Shown piece by piece: positions 18,046-27,147 of a DNA stretch of 64,000 nt. The DNA lies in contig CALECT010000032.1 in NCBI GenBank assembly GCA_937949725.1, positions 1 to 64,000 on the forward strand. Direction: 5' to 3'. A model generated the notes under the pieces. It saw only the letters and a list, made by a program, of their open reading frames with translations. It did not search any database and was not told where the DNA came from. The position numbers were made by a program, and so were the translations under genes. Positions within the stretch are counted from its first letter, which is position 1. Every line of letters begins with the position of its first letter. The DNA comes from an uncultured Pseudanabaenaceae cyanobacterium. Lineage in GTDB: Bacteria > Cyanobacteriota > Cyanobacteriia > PCC-9006 > JAAUQQ01.

Positions 18046-18396
18046 ATGGACTCAGTATTTGGTTTAGAGATGTTATTGATTGCCCTGGGTTGGGGCCTGT
18101 TGACGCTGTTGCGGTTGTTGGTGCCCCTCGTGATGCTGGGAGCCGCGATTTGGGCGGCGCGGCGATTGCCGACGGGGATCGGGAGTGCGTTGATTGTGGG
18201 AACGTCGGTGACGCTACTTTGCGCTTTGGCCTCTGCTCTGGTGTTTTCGCCCCTGGGAATGAGCCGAATGAATTTAGGCGCTGAGGTTTTTAGCTATGTG
18301 TCTATGGGCTTGAACATTGTGGGGACGCTGGGCGGTTTGTGCTTTGCAGGGGGATTTGTCGCGCTGGTGCTTTGGCTGCCTGAGCGGAATCGTTAG
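18046..18396 (+). CDS. Hypothetical membrane protein, 116 aa
   Basis: Three long hydrophobic segments (about residues 5-35, 42-65 and 83-110) take up most of the protein, and the C-terminus is short and basic (PERNR). No motif seen. It ends 6 bp before the 3' end of the convergent gene at 18403. Confidence 0.65.
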   Translation: MDSVFGLEMLLIALGWGLLTLLRLLVPLVMLGAAIWAARRLPTGIGSALIVGTSVTLLCALASALVFSPLGMSRMNLGAEVFSYVSMGLNIVGTLGGLCFAGGFVALVLWLPERNR

Positions 18397-18402
18397 GTCG
18401 TT

Positions 18403-18996
18403 TTATTCCGCTGTCTTGGCGAGTTTGATCTCCATGGGCTCCGAGCCGTGCCAAATGTGGTGAACGGGCTGGGGCGCTTGGGCTTGGGGCTGGAGCAGCC
18501 AGTCGTTTTTCTGGTTGAGGCTGGCGAGGGAGAGGATGAAGTGGGCCTGTTGCTGGAGCGGGGATGGGTGACCCTGGGTAAGGGCTGAGGGGGGATTCCC
18601 GCATGGAGCGAGGTGCCTCAAGTTTTCACTGTTGCTCCTGTTCCATTGGGTTAGGGCTGGTTTAGGGGCTTGGGGTCTGGGGGCGTTGGCGATCGCATTT
18701 TCCTGGGTGATGCCGTACCAGTTCAGTCGCTGGGGCAAGGCAGGGACATGTTTGAGCAGGCTGATGTTTTTGGGATGGGGGGTACGAAGACCAGTGCTGC
18801 TATCGTTGGTGGCGCAACTGGTGGCTGTCGCTAAAGGCTGGACAGCAGTTGCTGAAGCAATTGTGCTGTGACCAATGGGCGAATCAATGGCGGCGATCGC
18901 CCGTTGAACCATTGCGCTGTAAAAGTCTAGATTGAGCAGGCTCGCAGCTCCAAGGCCCACTGCAAAGCCTAGCGTGGCAGAAAATCGTCGTCCCAT
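18403..18996 (-). CDS. Hypothetical exported/anchored protein, 197 aa
   Basis: An N-terminal hydrophobic helix (about residues 8-35) is followed by a Pro/Gln/Asn-rich, mostly disordered region with no domain I recognise. It could be a periplasmic anchored protein. The start ATG at 18996 is directly before the helix. Convergent with the membrane protein at 18046. Confidence 0.55.
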   Translation of the reverse strand: MGRRFSATLGFAVGLGAASLLNLDFYSAMVQRAIAAIDSPIGHSTIASATAVQPLATATSCATNDSSTGLRTPHPKNISLLKHVPALPQRLNWYGITQENAIANAPRPQAPKPALTQWNRSNSENLRHLAPCGNPPSALTQGHPSPLQQQAHFILSLASLNQKNDWLLQPQAQAPQPVHHIWHGSEPMEIKLAKTAE

Positions 18997-19225
18997 TGGC
19001 CTGGCCCCCCGTGAGTTGAGCTGAAAAGATCGCTGCTGAGTAACGCAGTCTTGAACTTATGTTGGCCGATGGCTTAGCAATTGGCACGGATTTATCTGGG
19101 ATCTTAAGGATGTCGTGATATTTGAATTTGTAACCAGGCAATTCCGTATTTTTCGTTACGTTCTAGGCGCGCTTTTGTGGGGATTTGTTAACGATATTGG
19201 GCTGGGTCGGGCTCGGGGGAAGGCC

Positions 19226-20089
19226 TTAGCTTCGGGATTGGGCGATGAGGGTGACGCCGCTGAGGATGAGGGCGGTGGCGGCCAGTTTTTGGGGGAGACG
19301 CGATCGCTCCCCAAGCCAAATATAGGAACCGACGAGGCTGACGAGCAGTGAAGCGGTGCGCAGAGGTGTGACGAGGGAGACTTCGCCGAGGCGGTAGGCC
19401 AGGAGGGCAAAGGTGATGGCGAGGCTCCAGGTGAGGCCAGTGATCAGGTAGTCGCGGCGGGGGCCGGTGAGCCATTCCTGGTGGAGCTGCTTGAGAGAGA
19501 TGCGCTCTAAGCCCATGAGGAAGAGGCTTTGTAGGCTCCAATCGATGGCGAGGTAGAGAGGAATATTGAAGTCTCGGATGAAGAGGACTTCTAGGGTCAT
19601 GCCGGTGACGAGGAGGGCGACGGCGAGGATGTTGAGGCTGAGGCGTTTGTCGAGCTGGAATTTTCCCCGTTGCAGTTGCAACACAAGGCTGGAGAGGAGG
19701 ATGAGGCCTGCGCCGCCGATGCGGGTGGGGGTGAGTTGTTCTTGGAAGACCGCAACGCCGACACCGATCATGAGGATGTTGCTGAATTCGTTGAAGATGA
19801 GGATTTGGCCGTTGTCTTGGTGTTGGCGCAGGTGGATTTGGCTGCGGTTGAAGAGGGCGTAGCTGATGGAGGACCCGGCCCAGAGGAGGAGGGCACGGGG
19901 GCTGTAGCTGATGGGGGTAGCGGTATCGAGAAGGGGGATGGCGCAGAAGCTGACGGTGGCGGCGACTAGCTGGGTGAGGATGGTGGCAGCGCCGGGGTTA
20001 TGGCTGAGGCGGGCGATGCGTTGCTGGTAGTGGGCAAAGGCGGCGCGCAGCAGGATGCAGTAGCTGATGACGGGCCAGAAGGTGAGCAT
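19226..20089 (-). CDS. EamA/DMT-superfamily transporter
   Basis: A 287-residue protein with ten hydrophobic helices arranged as two EamA-type halves. The C-terminal half has the family pattern ending EVSLVTPLRTASLLVSLVGSYIWLGE, then ALILSGV, with basic residues at the end. The family exports small metabolites such as amino acids or nucleosides; substrate unknown. Starts at ATG 20089; apparently monocistronic. Confidence 0.87.
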   Translation of the reverse strand: MLTFWPVISYCILLRAAFAHYQQRIARLSHNPGAATILTQLVAATVSFCAIPLLDTATPISYSPRALLLWAGSSISYALFNRSQIHLRQHQDNGQILIFNEFSNILMIGVGVAVFQEQLTPTRIGGAGLILLSSLVLQLQRGKFQLDKRLSLNILAVALLVTGMTLEVLFIRDFNIPLYLAIDWSLQSLFLMGLERISLKQLHQEWLTGPRRDYLITGLTWSLAITFALLAYRLGEVSLVTPLRTASLLVSLVGSYIWLGERSRLPQKLAATALILSGVTLIAQSRS

Positions 20090-20140
20090 GGGGGAGGGGA
20101 AACCAGCAGTGGCCCAGTCATTTTAGGCCTAGAGATACGA

Positions 20141-20174
20141 AGACCCTCAGGATTGCTACAAATACTGAGGGTCT
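20141..20174 (-). terminator. Hairpin after the DUF3747 gene
   Basis: Perfect 10-bp arms AGACCCTCAG and CTGAGGGTCT surround a 14-nt loop, 26 bp past the stop of the gene at 20201. The T-run is weak, so this may be a processing or protective hairpin as much as an intrinsic terminator. Confidence 0.55.
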
Positions 20175-20200
20175 AGCATGGGCTGGACGTATAACTGGGC

Positions 20201-21124
20201 TTAGAGACCAGAGACTTGCTGAGCTTCGGAGAGCCGTTCACCTTTCATGAGGTGCCATTCCACTTCGGCGAGGGACCAGCCGTCTTTCATGCGTTGGCGG
20301 TGGCTGCGTAGCATGGCGGGGCTGCCGCTTTTGCCGAGGATGCGCTGGTAGAGCTGGTTGAGGGCTTGGGTGGTTTCATCGCGGTTGATGATGTCTGCAC
20401 GGACGAGGTTGAGGGAGACGCCACTGCTGAGTAGGTGGGCGTAGCTTTTTGATGTATCTGCATCAACAGTCGTACCAACAACTTCACGATAGATGGCTTC
20501 GACTTGGTTGTTGTAGGCGTTGTCGAATTGATTGGAGCGGTTGTCGCGATTGTCTACTTCAAACGGTACGAGACTCGCAAGGGAGTTGTCGTTGGTGAGA
20601 TAGAGATGGCCTAGTTTGCGGCCTTTGTAAGTGCGCTGGGTAATGCGCCAGCCGGGTTCAAATTTGAGCTGGGAGAAGGACTCAGCGGGGCCATGGCTGC
20701 GGGCGATGATGATGCTGGGACGACCGGCGCGGCTGGGTTTGGCGATGAGTTGGAGTTCGTTGTTCTCGCTGATGATTTCTGGGCTGTATTTAACGTATTG
20801 GTCTTGACCATCGATGCGGATGGAGTAGCCATTGCTATCCACACCTCGCATGCAAATACCGTTGAAGTTGAAGTTTAGGAGGAGAGGGGTGATGACGGCG
20901 GGCTGCTGGCCCTGTTGGTTCCAGCAGGGGCGTTTGCCGCTGAGTTGGCCGATGACGGTGAGTCGATGGAGGTCACCGCCTTGGTAAGGGGTGGCCATGA
21001 GGACGAAGTCGCTTTGGCGAACTTCTTTTTGGTCGAAGATGGTGCTGGCGACGGCGGGTTTTAGGGCTAGGGAGCTAAGGGTTACGGAGAGGGTGGCGAG
21101 GATTGTATGTGTAAGGAGTTTCAT
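20201..21124 (-). CDS. DUF3747-type secreted protein with DUF4214-like tail
   Basis: A 307-residue exported protein. The signal peptide ends near KPAVAS (residue 25). The DUF3747 domain follows (about 27-195): FDQKEVRQSDFVLMATPY, RPCWN, LLLNFNFNGIC and SNGYSIRIDGQD, a pattern largely restricted to cyanobacteria. The C-terminal third (about 215-300) has paired helical units (VEAIYREVVGTTVDADTSKSY, LYQRILGKSG) like DUF4214, seen in S-layer and surface proteins. ATG 21124 is chosen because the signal peptide begins there; an in-frame start 36 codons upstream adds unlikely sequence. Confidence 0.82.
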   Translation of the reverse strand: MKLLTHTILATLSVTLSSLALKPAVASTIFDQKEVRQSDFVLMATPYQGGDLHRLTVIGQLSGKRPCWNQQGQQPAVITPLLLNFNFNGICMRGVDSNGYSIRIDGQDQYVKYSPEIISENNELQLIAKPSRAGRPSIIIARSHGPAESFSQLKFEPGWRITQRTYKGRKLGHLYLTNDNSLASLVPFEVDNRDNRSNQFDNAYNNQVEAIYREVVGTTVDADTSKSYAHLLSSGVSLNLVRADIINRDETTQALNQLYQRILGKSGSPAMLRSHRQRMKDGWSLAEVEWHLMKGERLSEAQQVSGL

Positions 21125-21438
21125 TATGGGGTGGTTCCCCGAGGTGGGGAAATGGCTTGTGTGGTGAGGTTGGTAGATGACACCACTGAACTCCATTAAA
21201 TTTTTTATACAAAATAAATATGATGTCGACAAGCGCCATCTGGTGGATGTTAGAGGATGGCGAATGTTACGTAGATCTGCTTGCGGTGCAAGCCCTATAA
21301 ATACGGGGTCTTGGGGTTGTGGTTTGGTAGATGCTGTGAGGGATAGTCAGAGATTTGGGATATATAGAATAAAAGCAATTCGTATGTACTATGATTGAAT
21401 TGCCAAATTTATCTTGAAATCTTCAGGAGTCAGCAGCT

Positions 21439-21849
21439 ATGCAACTGAGTCCCTATCTTTCGTTTAATGGTCAATGCGAAGCGGCGTTTAAGTTCTATGA
21501 GCAGGTTTTGGGGGGCAAGATTAGTTCTTTGCTTCCCTATGAGGGGTCACCAATGGCGGATGAGGTGCCTGGGGATTGGGGGAAGAAGGTGATGCATGGT
21601 GAGTTTCAGTTGGGCGATTTGACGATTATGGGGTCGGATTGTTTGTCGGATTGGTTTGAGAAGGCTCAGGGGACTTCGCTGTCGGTGAGTGTGGCTGAGC
21701 CGGGGGAGGCGGATCGGATTTTTGATGCTCTGGCGGAGGGTGGCGAGGCGAAGATGCCGATGCAGGAGACGTTCTGGGCGACTCGGTTTGGGGTGGTGAC
21801 AGATAAGTTTGGGATTCCTTGGATGATTGGCTGCGATAAGGGTAAGTGA
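21439..21849 (+). CDS. VOC-family (PhnB-like glyoxalase fold) protein
   Basis: A 136-residue protein with the PhnB/YdcJ-type vicinal-oxygen-chelate pattern. It starts LSPYLSFNGQCEAAFKFYEQVLGGKI, followed by HGEFQLGDLTIMGSD, and ends WATRFGVVTDKFGIPWMIG. The fold is two paired beta-alpha-beta-beta-beta modules. Enzymatic role unassigned: glyoxalase, dioxygenase or resistance-type functions all occur in the family. A ribosome-binding site (AGGAG) precedes ATG 21439. Confidence 0.88.
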   Translation: MQLSPYLSFNGQCEAAFKFYEQVLGGKISSLLPYEGSPMADEVPGDWGKKVMHGEFQLGDLTIMGSDCLSDWFEKAQGTSLSVSVAEPGEADRIFDALAEGGEAKMPMQETFWATRFGVVTDKFGIPWMIGCDKGK

Positions 21850-21953
21850 CCTTGTTGAGGTTGATTTATCGTTTGGTTTGGGGTTGGGATGCGGGATTCT
21901 GTGTTTTAACCCCATCGCTTAGAATTTAGGGGCTGCGCTTTTGTGATGTTGCG

Positions 21954-22532
21954 ATGATTGCTACGCCGAGTCCACAACAGCCAAGTTCAAGCCGGATGTC
22001 TGGGGAGGCGTATTTGGCTTGGGAGCCTTTGCAGGAGCAGCGCTATGAGTATGTGGATGGGGCGATCGTTGCGATGACTGGGGGGACGGTACCCTATAAC
22101 GATATTGCGGTGAATTTGTTGACGGCGCTCCATGGTGCGGTGCGGGCGAAGGGTTGTCGGATCAATATTGCGGATGTGAAGGTGCAGGTTTCTGCGATGG
22201 GGGCTTATCGCTATCCGGATTTGGTGGTGAGTTGCGATGGGCGGGATTTGCAGAATAGGGAGCTGGTGCAGTTCCCGAGTTTGATTGTGGAGGTGTTGTC
22301 GCCGGGGACGGAGGCGGTGGATCGGGGGGCGAAGTTTAATGAGTATCGCAGTTTGGAGACGTTGCAGGAGTATGTGCTGGTGGATGCCAGTGCGGTGGGG
22401 GTTGAGGTTTATCGTCGGGGGGAGGGGCGGATGTGGCTTTATTATCCCTATGGTGCGGGGGAGCGGGTGGCGTTTGAGAGTCTTGGGGTTGAGCTGGGTG
22501 TAGCGGAGGTTTATGCGAATACAACTGTTTGA
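21954..22532 (+). CDS. Uma2/DUF820 family putative restriction-like endonuclease
   Basis: A 192-residue protein of the Uma2 (DUF820) family, greatly expanded in cyanobacteria and with a PD-(D/E)XK nuclease fold. Hallmarks are YLAWEPLQEQRYEYVDGAIVAMTGGT (about 19-44), the YPDLVVSCD catalytic Asp region (about 84-92), and LIVEVLSPGTEAVDRGAKFNEY (about 106-127) carrying the Glu. Biological substrate and role are unknown; these genes often sit near repeats, as here (22574-22879). Confidence 0.9.
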   Translation: MIATPSPQQPSSSRMSGEAYLAWEPLQEQRYEYVDGAIVAMTGGTVPYNDIAVNLLTALHGAVRAKGCRINIADVKVQVSAMGAYRYPDLVVSCDGRDLQNRELVQFPSLIVEVLSPGTEAVDRGAKFNEYRSLETLQEYVLVDASAVGVEVYRRGEGRMWLYYPYGAGERVAFESLGVELGVAEVYANTTV

Positions 22533-22573
22533 GGTTTGGGCTTGGCCGCTAGGCGTGGTGGTGCATGGCTGAG

Positions 22574-22722
22574 CAGCAGAGAGCTGAAGCTCACCGCTCA
22601 GAGCTGAAGTCGGTTGAAACCGACTGGGGAGTTCAGGCAGAGAACTTTCTAAACAAGAATTTCAGCCCGTTTCAACGGGCTTGAGCTTTGAGCCGGGGGA
22701 TTTATCCCCTGGCGGCGATGCT
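22574..22722. repeat. Triple-hairpin repeat, copy 1
   Basis: This 149-bp unit is tandem with 22731-22879 at an offset of 157 bp. It contains three dyads: GTCGGTT/AACCGAC (22609-22624), AGCCCGTT/AACGGGCT (22664-22681) and GCCGGGGGAT/ATCCCCTGGC (about 22692-22713). It lies between the Uma2 gene and the 3' end of the LRR-Roco gene. Confidence 0.88.
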
Positions 22723-22730
22723 TGGCTTGG

Positions 22731-22879
22731 CAGCGGAGAGCTGAAGCTCGCCGCTCAGAGCTGAAATCGGTTGAAACCGACTGGGGAGTTCAGACAGAAA
22801 ATTTTCTAAGCAAGGGTTTCAGCCCGTTTTAACGGGCTTGAGCTTTGAGCCGGGGGATTTATCCCCTGGCGGCGATGCT
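22731..22879. repeat. Triple-hairpin repeat, copy 2
   Basis: This is the second 149-bp copy. It differs from copy 1 at about ten positions. The third hairpin is unchanged, and the second changes only in its loop (TC to TT). Conservation is therefore highest where structure predicts, which suggests a REP/MITE-type structured element rather than recent simple duplication. Confidence 0.88.
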
Positions 22880-22919
22880 AGACGAAGCAGACACGACAGT
22901 TTGATGCATTCAGGTTGAA

Positions 22920-25900
22920 TTAAGAGTCCTCGGCCTTGCGAATGTCGGCTTCCTGCTCACGGACTTTTTTGAGGACAGCGGTGACGATTTTGCCGCCAGG
23001 GATGGTCTCTACAGCAGCTTCGCCTGCGGTTTGGACGATTTCGGTGATGCGTTGAAGGCGGCTGGGGGGTAGTGCTTTGCGGACGTGTTCGGCTTTTTCG
23101 TCTTCGGTGGCAAGGGGGTTGTCTTTGGCGAGTTGAATCAGTAAGTCTTTGATTTCTTCGGCGGCTTCGGCTGGTGTTTTGGGTTCGGGGTTGTTGGTGA
23201 TGTAGATGTTCTCGGCTTGGTAGACGACGCCACCGCTAACGTCAGCTTGGTAGCCTTTTGCATTGCCAGAGTTGTTTTGAGTAAATTTGCTAGTCATGAT
23301 GTCTTGCCGGTTAGAGGAATTGGGGAAGTCGGGATTTAAGGGCTCTGTCACGTCAGAAATAAGCCGACGCACATTGACCATTTGATAACTTTTGGAGCAT
23401 TGAATTTCATATTGTTTGTCGGTTTCAAATTGCTGAAGGATTGAGAGGGGATAAAGAACAGGGGTTTGTTGGCCTTTGCATTTGGAGCAGTTGCAAGGGA
23501 TAAGTTCTTCAACTTGAATGTTGGGATAGCTCCTGTGGATTTTGTAGATTTCGCGGCGAATCCAGTCGAGGAGTGTTTTTTGTTGGGCTCCGGCGACGCG
23601 GATGGAGAGTTCGCTTTTGTTGTAGTTCTCGATGACTTCGGCGCGGGCGTTGCCGTGGCGAAGAACCACGCCGCTCTTCCAGACCAGGCCCTGAACGTTA
23701 TCGTCGGGCTCGATTAGTTCGTGCATTTCGACGATGAGGCGGGTGATAAGGCCTTTGGGCATGAATTCATAGGTGTAGCGGAGGATGAGGTTGTTGGTTT
23801 CTTCCCAGTGGTAGTCGGGGCGATCGATGCTGAGCAGGCTGGGGGCGATGAAGCTGCCTTCGCGCTCGCCACGCAGGGGGTAGCAGATGGCGAATTTCTG
23901 CATGAGGGCGAGGAGTTCGTCTTGGACATCGGCGTATTCGCTACCGCTCCAGATTTCGTCGAGGTCTTCGCGGCTGAAACGGCCCAGGTCGTCTTTGATC
24001 TTTTGGCTGTCGGTGACTTTGTAGACGGCATTGGTGGCCCATGTGGGGCTGAGGATGACGTAGTTTTTGAGGCCGAGGTCGCTTTGGAAGTGGAGGCAGA
24101 TGCCTAGCTCGTGGAGCTGGCTGCTGATGGTGAGGGCTTCGTTTTTATCAGTGATGCCTTCTCGATGGCAAAGTGCTAGGTAGTTCGCCACTTCGATGTA
24201 TTGGGCTTTTGGGTTTTTGCTGTAGTTTTCCAGGGCGTAGCGGACTTTGGCCCATTTGTGAGGCCAAGGGTCATTCACTCCGTCGAGTTGAGTCATACGT
24301 TGCTGGATGTGGTCGCGCAGTTGGTCTAGTCCGGTGTTGTCAGCGAGGTCTACAGAGATGCTTTGATTGATGAGGTTGGGGAACTCTTTGCGCAAGCTGC
24401 CTTCATCAATTTCGCATTGGCGCTTGCTTTTTTCGTTTTTGATTAAGAGGACGGGGCTGTTGTCGCCTAGGAGGCGGATGATGTTGAGCCAATAGTAGAC
24501 GCTGCTGAGGTTGAGGTCGCGGCGGCTGTCGATGACGAGGGCATAGAGGGAGCGGCGGGTGAGGAAGAATTGGTGGGTGGCATGGTAGATTTCTTGGCCG
24601 CCGAAGTCCCAGATGTTGATTTTGAAGAGGTCGCCGTTAGGTTGATCGAAGCTGATGCGGTTGACTTCGATGCCTTCGGTGGATTTTTCGGGGTTTTTGC
24701 TGTCTTCGGGGTTGAGTTCGTAGAAGGGATATTGTAGCTTTTTAGCCAGTGTGGTTTTACCGACGCTGCCTTCACCTACAATTAGAAGTTTGGCTTCGCT
24801 GAGGGGGGCGGCGTCTTCAGCAGTCGCTTTGAAGTAGAAATTAGTGAGGGTTTTTAGGTCACTGGGCTCTTTGAATAGAAGTCCGAGTCCGTATTGGTCA
24901 GGTTGGGTTAGAAGTTCGATAGGAACGGAGATTTGATTGCCTTGGAGAGCTAGTTTGAAGTTAGTTGTGCAATCCTTGGTCCACTGCGGCAGAGAAGAGA
25001 TTTGGTTCGATCTTAAGTCAAGTGTCTCTAAGCTCTGGAGATTCGCGATCACTGCAGGAATCTCTGAGATTTCGTTCTGCCATAATGCAAGTGTTTCTAA
25101 GCTCTGGAGATTCTCAATCGTCTTAGGAATTTCCGTGATTTTGTTTCCACCTAAGAAGAGACCCTGAAGTTCTTCAAGATGAGAAATCGCTCCAGGAATT
25201 TCTGAGATGCAATTACGATTTAAGTTTAAAGTGTTAAGGTTACATAATTGAGCAATTATCTCAGGGATATTTGAAATTTTATTTTGCCATAGGAGAAGAG
25301 TCTTAAGGGGGGGTAGCTGGGTTATACCTTCTGTTATCTTGGATATATTATTATTCCCTAGGTTAAGAAACTGAATGTTTTTTAGATGAGAAATTTCCTT
25401 TGGTATATCACTAATTCGATTGTCTCCTAAACAAAGAGCATGGAGGTTTTCTAGTTGGGAAATCCTCTGAGGTATATGGTTGATCTGATTATATTCCAAG
25501 TTAAGAATATGAAGGTTACGCAAATGAAAAACTGCTTCGGGGATTTGGGAAATCTTATTATGACTAATGTTTAAAATCTGTAGTTCATGAAGATTCTTGA
25601 TTGAGTCCGGAATCTGGCATATCTCATTCATGCCTAAGTCAAGAATTTGTAGTCTCTGGATGTTTAGAACTTCTTCCGAAATATCCTCGATATTGTTATT
25701 GCCTAGTTCAACTATATGTAAGTTTTCAAGCTTTGCAATTTCTCGTGTAATCTCACGTATTTGATTTGAAGCTAAATCGAGATTTTGCAAGCACTGAAGT
25801 TGAACGATCACGTCTGGAAGAAATGAAAATCGATTGAAACTTGCATTTAGTATACGCAAATTTTCGAGTTGAGTTATTTCATTCGGTATCTCCTCTAACT

Positions 25901-26273
25901 CAATCTGAACTAGCTCAAGTTCTTCTAGACTGACAATGTCAAATATCTTATCCAACTTAAGGAAAGGATTTCCACTTAATCTGAGCACCTTCAGATTTTC
26001 TAGTAGTAGTAACTCTTTCGGAAGCTCTCTCAAATAATTTCCAATGGGCCAAGCACTATACTTTGAACTGACAGGATGGATGTTGGCCTGCCAGCTATCT
26101 CGTTTATTGTGCTTTCCTAGAATCAGCGTCTCCAGCCGCTCCAGTTTACCAATTTCTCTCGGCAGCTCCTCCAGCCCCAACCCCGCCAAATCCAGCTCAG
26201 TCCACCCCTCATCCGCGGCCCGATCAATCAACCGCAGCAAATCCGCCTTCGTCTTCACCTCATGGCTCGCCAT
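22920..26273 (-). CDS. LRR-Roco (Roc-COR) GTPase with C-terminal adaptor region
   Basis: A 1117-residue multidomain protein. About 17 bacterial-type leucine-rich repeats occupy residues about 25-460 (consensus L-x-x-L-x-L-x-x-N-x-I-x-x-I-P). A Roc small-GTPase domain (about 490-660) has P-loop GEGSVGKTT, Switch-II DFGGQ and NEK(S) at the base-recognition position. A COR domain (about 670-900) precedes a C-terminal region (about 1000-1117) that contains GGVVYQAENIYITN and helices. Such proteins are GTP-dependent signalling scaffolds. The C-terminal segment resembles linkers before effector-associated domains in STAND/NLR systems (inference). ATG 26273 chosen; a TTG lies one codon upstream. The LRR coding part is AT-richer than neighbours. 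Confidence 0.92.
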   Translation of the reverse strand: MASHEVKTKADLLRLIDRAADEGWTELDLAGLGLEELPREIGKLERLETLILGKHNKRDSWQANIHPVSSKYSAWPIGNYLRELPKELLLLENLKVLRLSGNPFLKLDKIFDIVSLEELELVQIELEEIPNEITQLENLRILNASFNRFSFLPDVIVQLQCLQNLDLASNQIREITREIAKLENLHIVELGNNNIEDISEEVLNIQRLQILDLGMNEICQIPDSIKNLHELQILNISHNKISQIPEAVFHLRNLHILNLEYNQINHIPQRISQLENLHALCLGDNRISDIPKEISHLKNIQFLNLGNNNISKITEGITQLPPLKTLLLWQNKISNIPEIIAQLCNLNTLNLNRNCISEIPGAISHLEELQGLFLGGNKITEIPKTIENLQSLETLALWQNEISEIPAVIANLQSLETLDLRSNQISSLPQWTKDCTTNFKLALQGNQISVPIELLTQPDQYGLGLLFKEPSDLKTLTNFYFKATAEDAAPLSEAKLLIVGEGSVGKTTLAKKLQYPFYELNPEDSKNPEKSTEGIEVNRISFDQPNGDLFKINIWDFGGQEIYHATHQFFLTRRSLYALVIDSRRDLNLSSVYYWLNIIRLLGDNSPVLLIKNEKSKRQCEIDEGSLRKEFPNLINQSISVDLADNTGLDQLRDHIQQRMTQLDGVNDPWPHKWAKVRYALENYSKNPKAQYIEVANYLALCHREGITDKNEALTISSQLHELGICLHFQSDLGLKNYVILSPTWATNAVYKVTDSQKIKDDLGRFSREDLDEIWSGSEYADVQDELLALMQKFAICYPLRGEREGSFIAPSLLSIDRPDYHWEETNNLILRYTYEFMPKGLITRLIVEMHELIEPDDNVQGLVWKSGVVLRHGNARAEVIENYNKSELSIRVAGAQQKTLLDWIRREIYKIHRSYPNIQVEELIPCNCSKCKGQQTPVLYPLSILQQFETDKQYEIQCSKSYQMVNVRRLISDVTEPLNPDFPNSSNRQDIMTSKFTQNNSGNAKGYQADVSGGVVYQAENIYITNNPEPKTPAEAAEEIKDLLIQLAKDNPLATEDEKAEHVRKALPPSRLQRITEIVQTAGEAAVETIPGGKIVTAVLKKVREQEADIRKAEDS

Positions 26274-26696
26274 CAACCCAACTCCTCGCCAAACCCAGTG
26301 AAAACACGCACAGCCCTATCCTAACCAACCCTACCCAAAATCTCCCAATCCCTAAATAAAATTTCCATTTAGCCCCAACCTCAGTCCCAACCAACTTACC
26401 AAACGACCCAAAGCCCCCACGGTCCAAGCCCTCTAACCCGCCAGGGTATCCCACCCCTCCCGGACCCTCACCCCCCACAAAAACGCAAAGCTTCCATCAA
26501 ATTTCCCCATCCACGGCACCTTCCCCCGCTTCCCTCCGTCACACTGCACCAAGAGCGAACAAGTTTTTCGGTTACATCACGACATCCGTATCCCAACAGG
26601 GAACCTATCCGACAAGCCCTGGCCATCCTTCCCAGCGCTACCCCCACTCAGGCCCCATGCACCCAACACAATAACCACCTTCCATGGGCTAAAGCC
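26274..26696. other. Divergent intergenic region, nothing identified
   Basis: About 420 bp of C-rich sequence between the Roco gene and the small membrane-protein gene. A 72-codon minus-strand frame here is Gly-rich and lacks coding character. No hairpin or repeat stands out. Confidence 0.4.
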
Positions 26697-26708
26697 ATGA
26701 TCCCTGCC

Positions 26709-27002
26709 ATGACAGACCTCAACGCCCAAATCATCAACGAAATACTCCACCAAGCCCGCGAAAGCTTCGCCCTTGCCAAGCACAACTACCGCATCGCCCT
26801 CACCGCCACCAGCGCCAGCATCCTCGTCAGCCTCATCGGCATAGGCGTATTTGCCAGCGGCCGCGCCACCCAAGGCGCAATTGCCACAGCAACCGGAGCC
26901 CTGCCCCTCATCGCCTGCGCCCAATACCTCAAATCCGCAGGCGACCAACTCGACGCCGCCAGCAAACAGCTCAATGAAACGCTGGATAACCTGGATGCTT
27001 GA
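26709..27002 (+). CDS. Small two-TM protein, cyanobacterial TRADD-N-associated membrane-domain type
   Basis: A 97-residue protein. An N-terminal helix (NAQIINEILHQARESFALAKHNY) precedes two transmembrane helices (about 31-52 and 56-75, joined by GRATQGA) and a C-terminal amphipathic helix (AGDQLDAASKQLNETLDNL). This layout matches my recollection of the cyanobacterial TRADD-N-associated two-TM domain, described in predicted NLR-like conflict systems. Its neighbour is an LRR-Roco gene. ATG 26709 is chosen as the family-like start; an ATG four codons upstream is possible. Probable role: membrane effector or anchor in a signalling or immunity pathway (inference). Confidence 0.72.
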   Translation: MTDLNAQIINEILHQARESFALAKHNYRIALTATSASILVSLIGIGVFASGRATQGAIATATGALPLIACAQYLKSAGDQLDAASKQLNETLDNLDA

Positions 27003-27016
27003 ACCGAGCGGAACAG

Positions 27017-27147
27017 CCGCCTCTTCCCCTAACCCCTACTCCTCAAGGAGCAGGGGGACCGAGCCACGTAGCGCAAAACTTATCAAGAAGTATTAGTTTA
27101 CGTCACCCCGCTCCTTCAGGAGAGGGGCCGGGGGAGAGGATTCTTGC
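27017..27147. repeat. DUF559-associated palindromic repeat, unit overlapping the gene's 3' end
   Basis: The left arm (about 27019-27066: CCCCTAACCCCT, AAGGAGCAGGGG, CCACGTAGCG) and right arm (about 27097-27147: TACGTCACCCCGCTCC, AGGAGAGGGGCCGGGGG) match units at 27.55-27.75 and 27.84-27.97 kb and, more distantly, 201-331. The right arm encodes the last ~17 residues of the DUF559 protein at 27093-27524. Confidence 0.82.

Noticed and set aside
22574..22879. CRISPR array
   Set aside because: Only two long units with internal palindromes, no short regular repeats and spacers, and no cas genes nearby.
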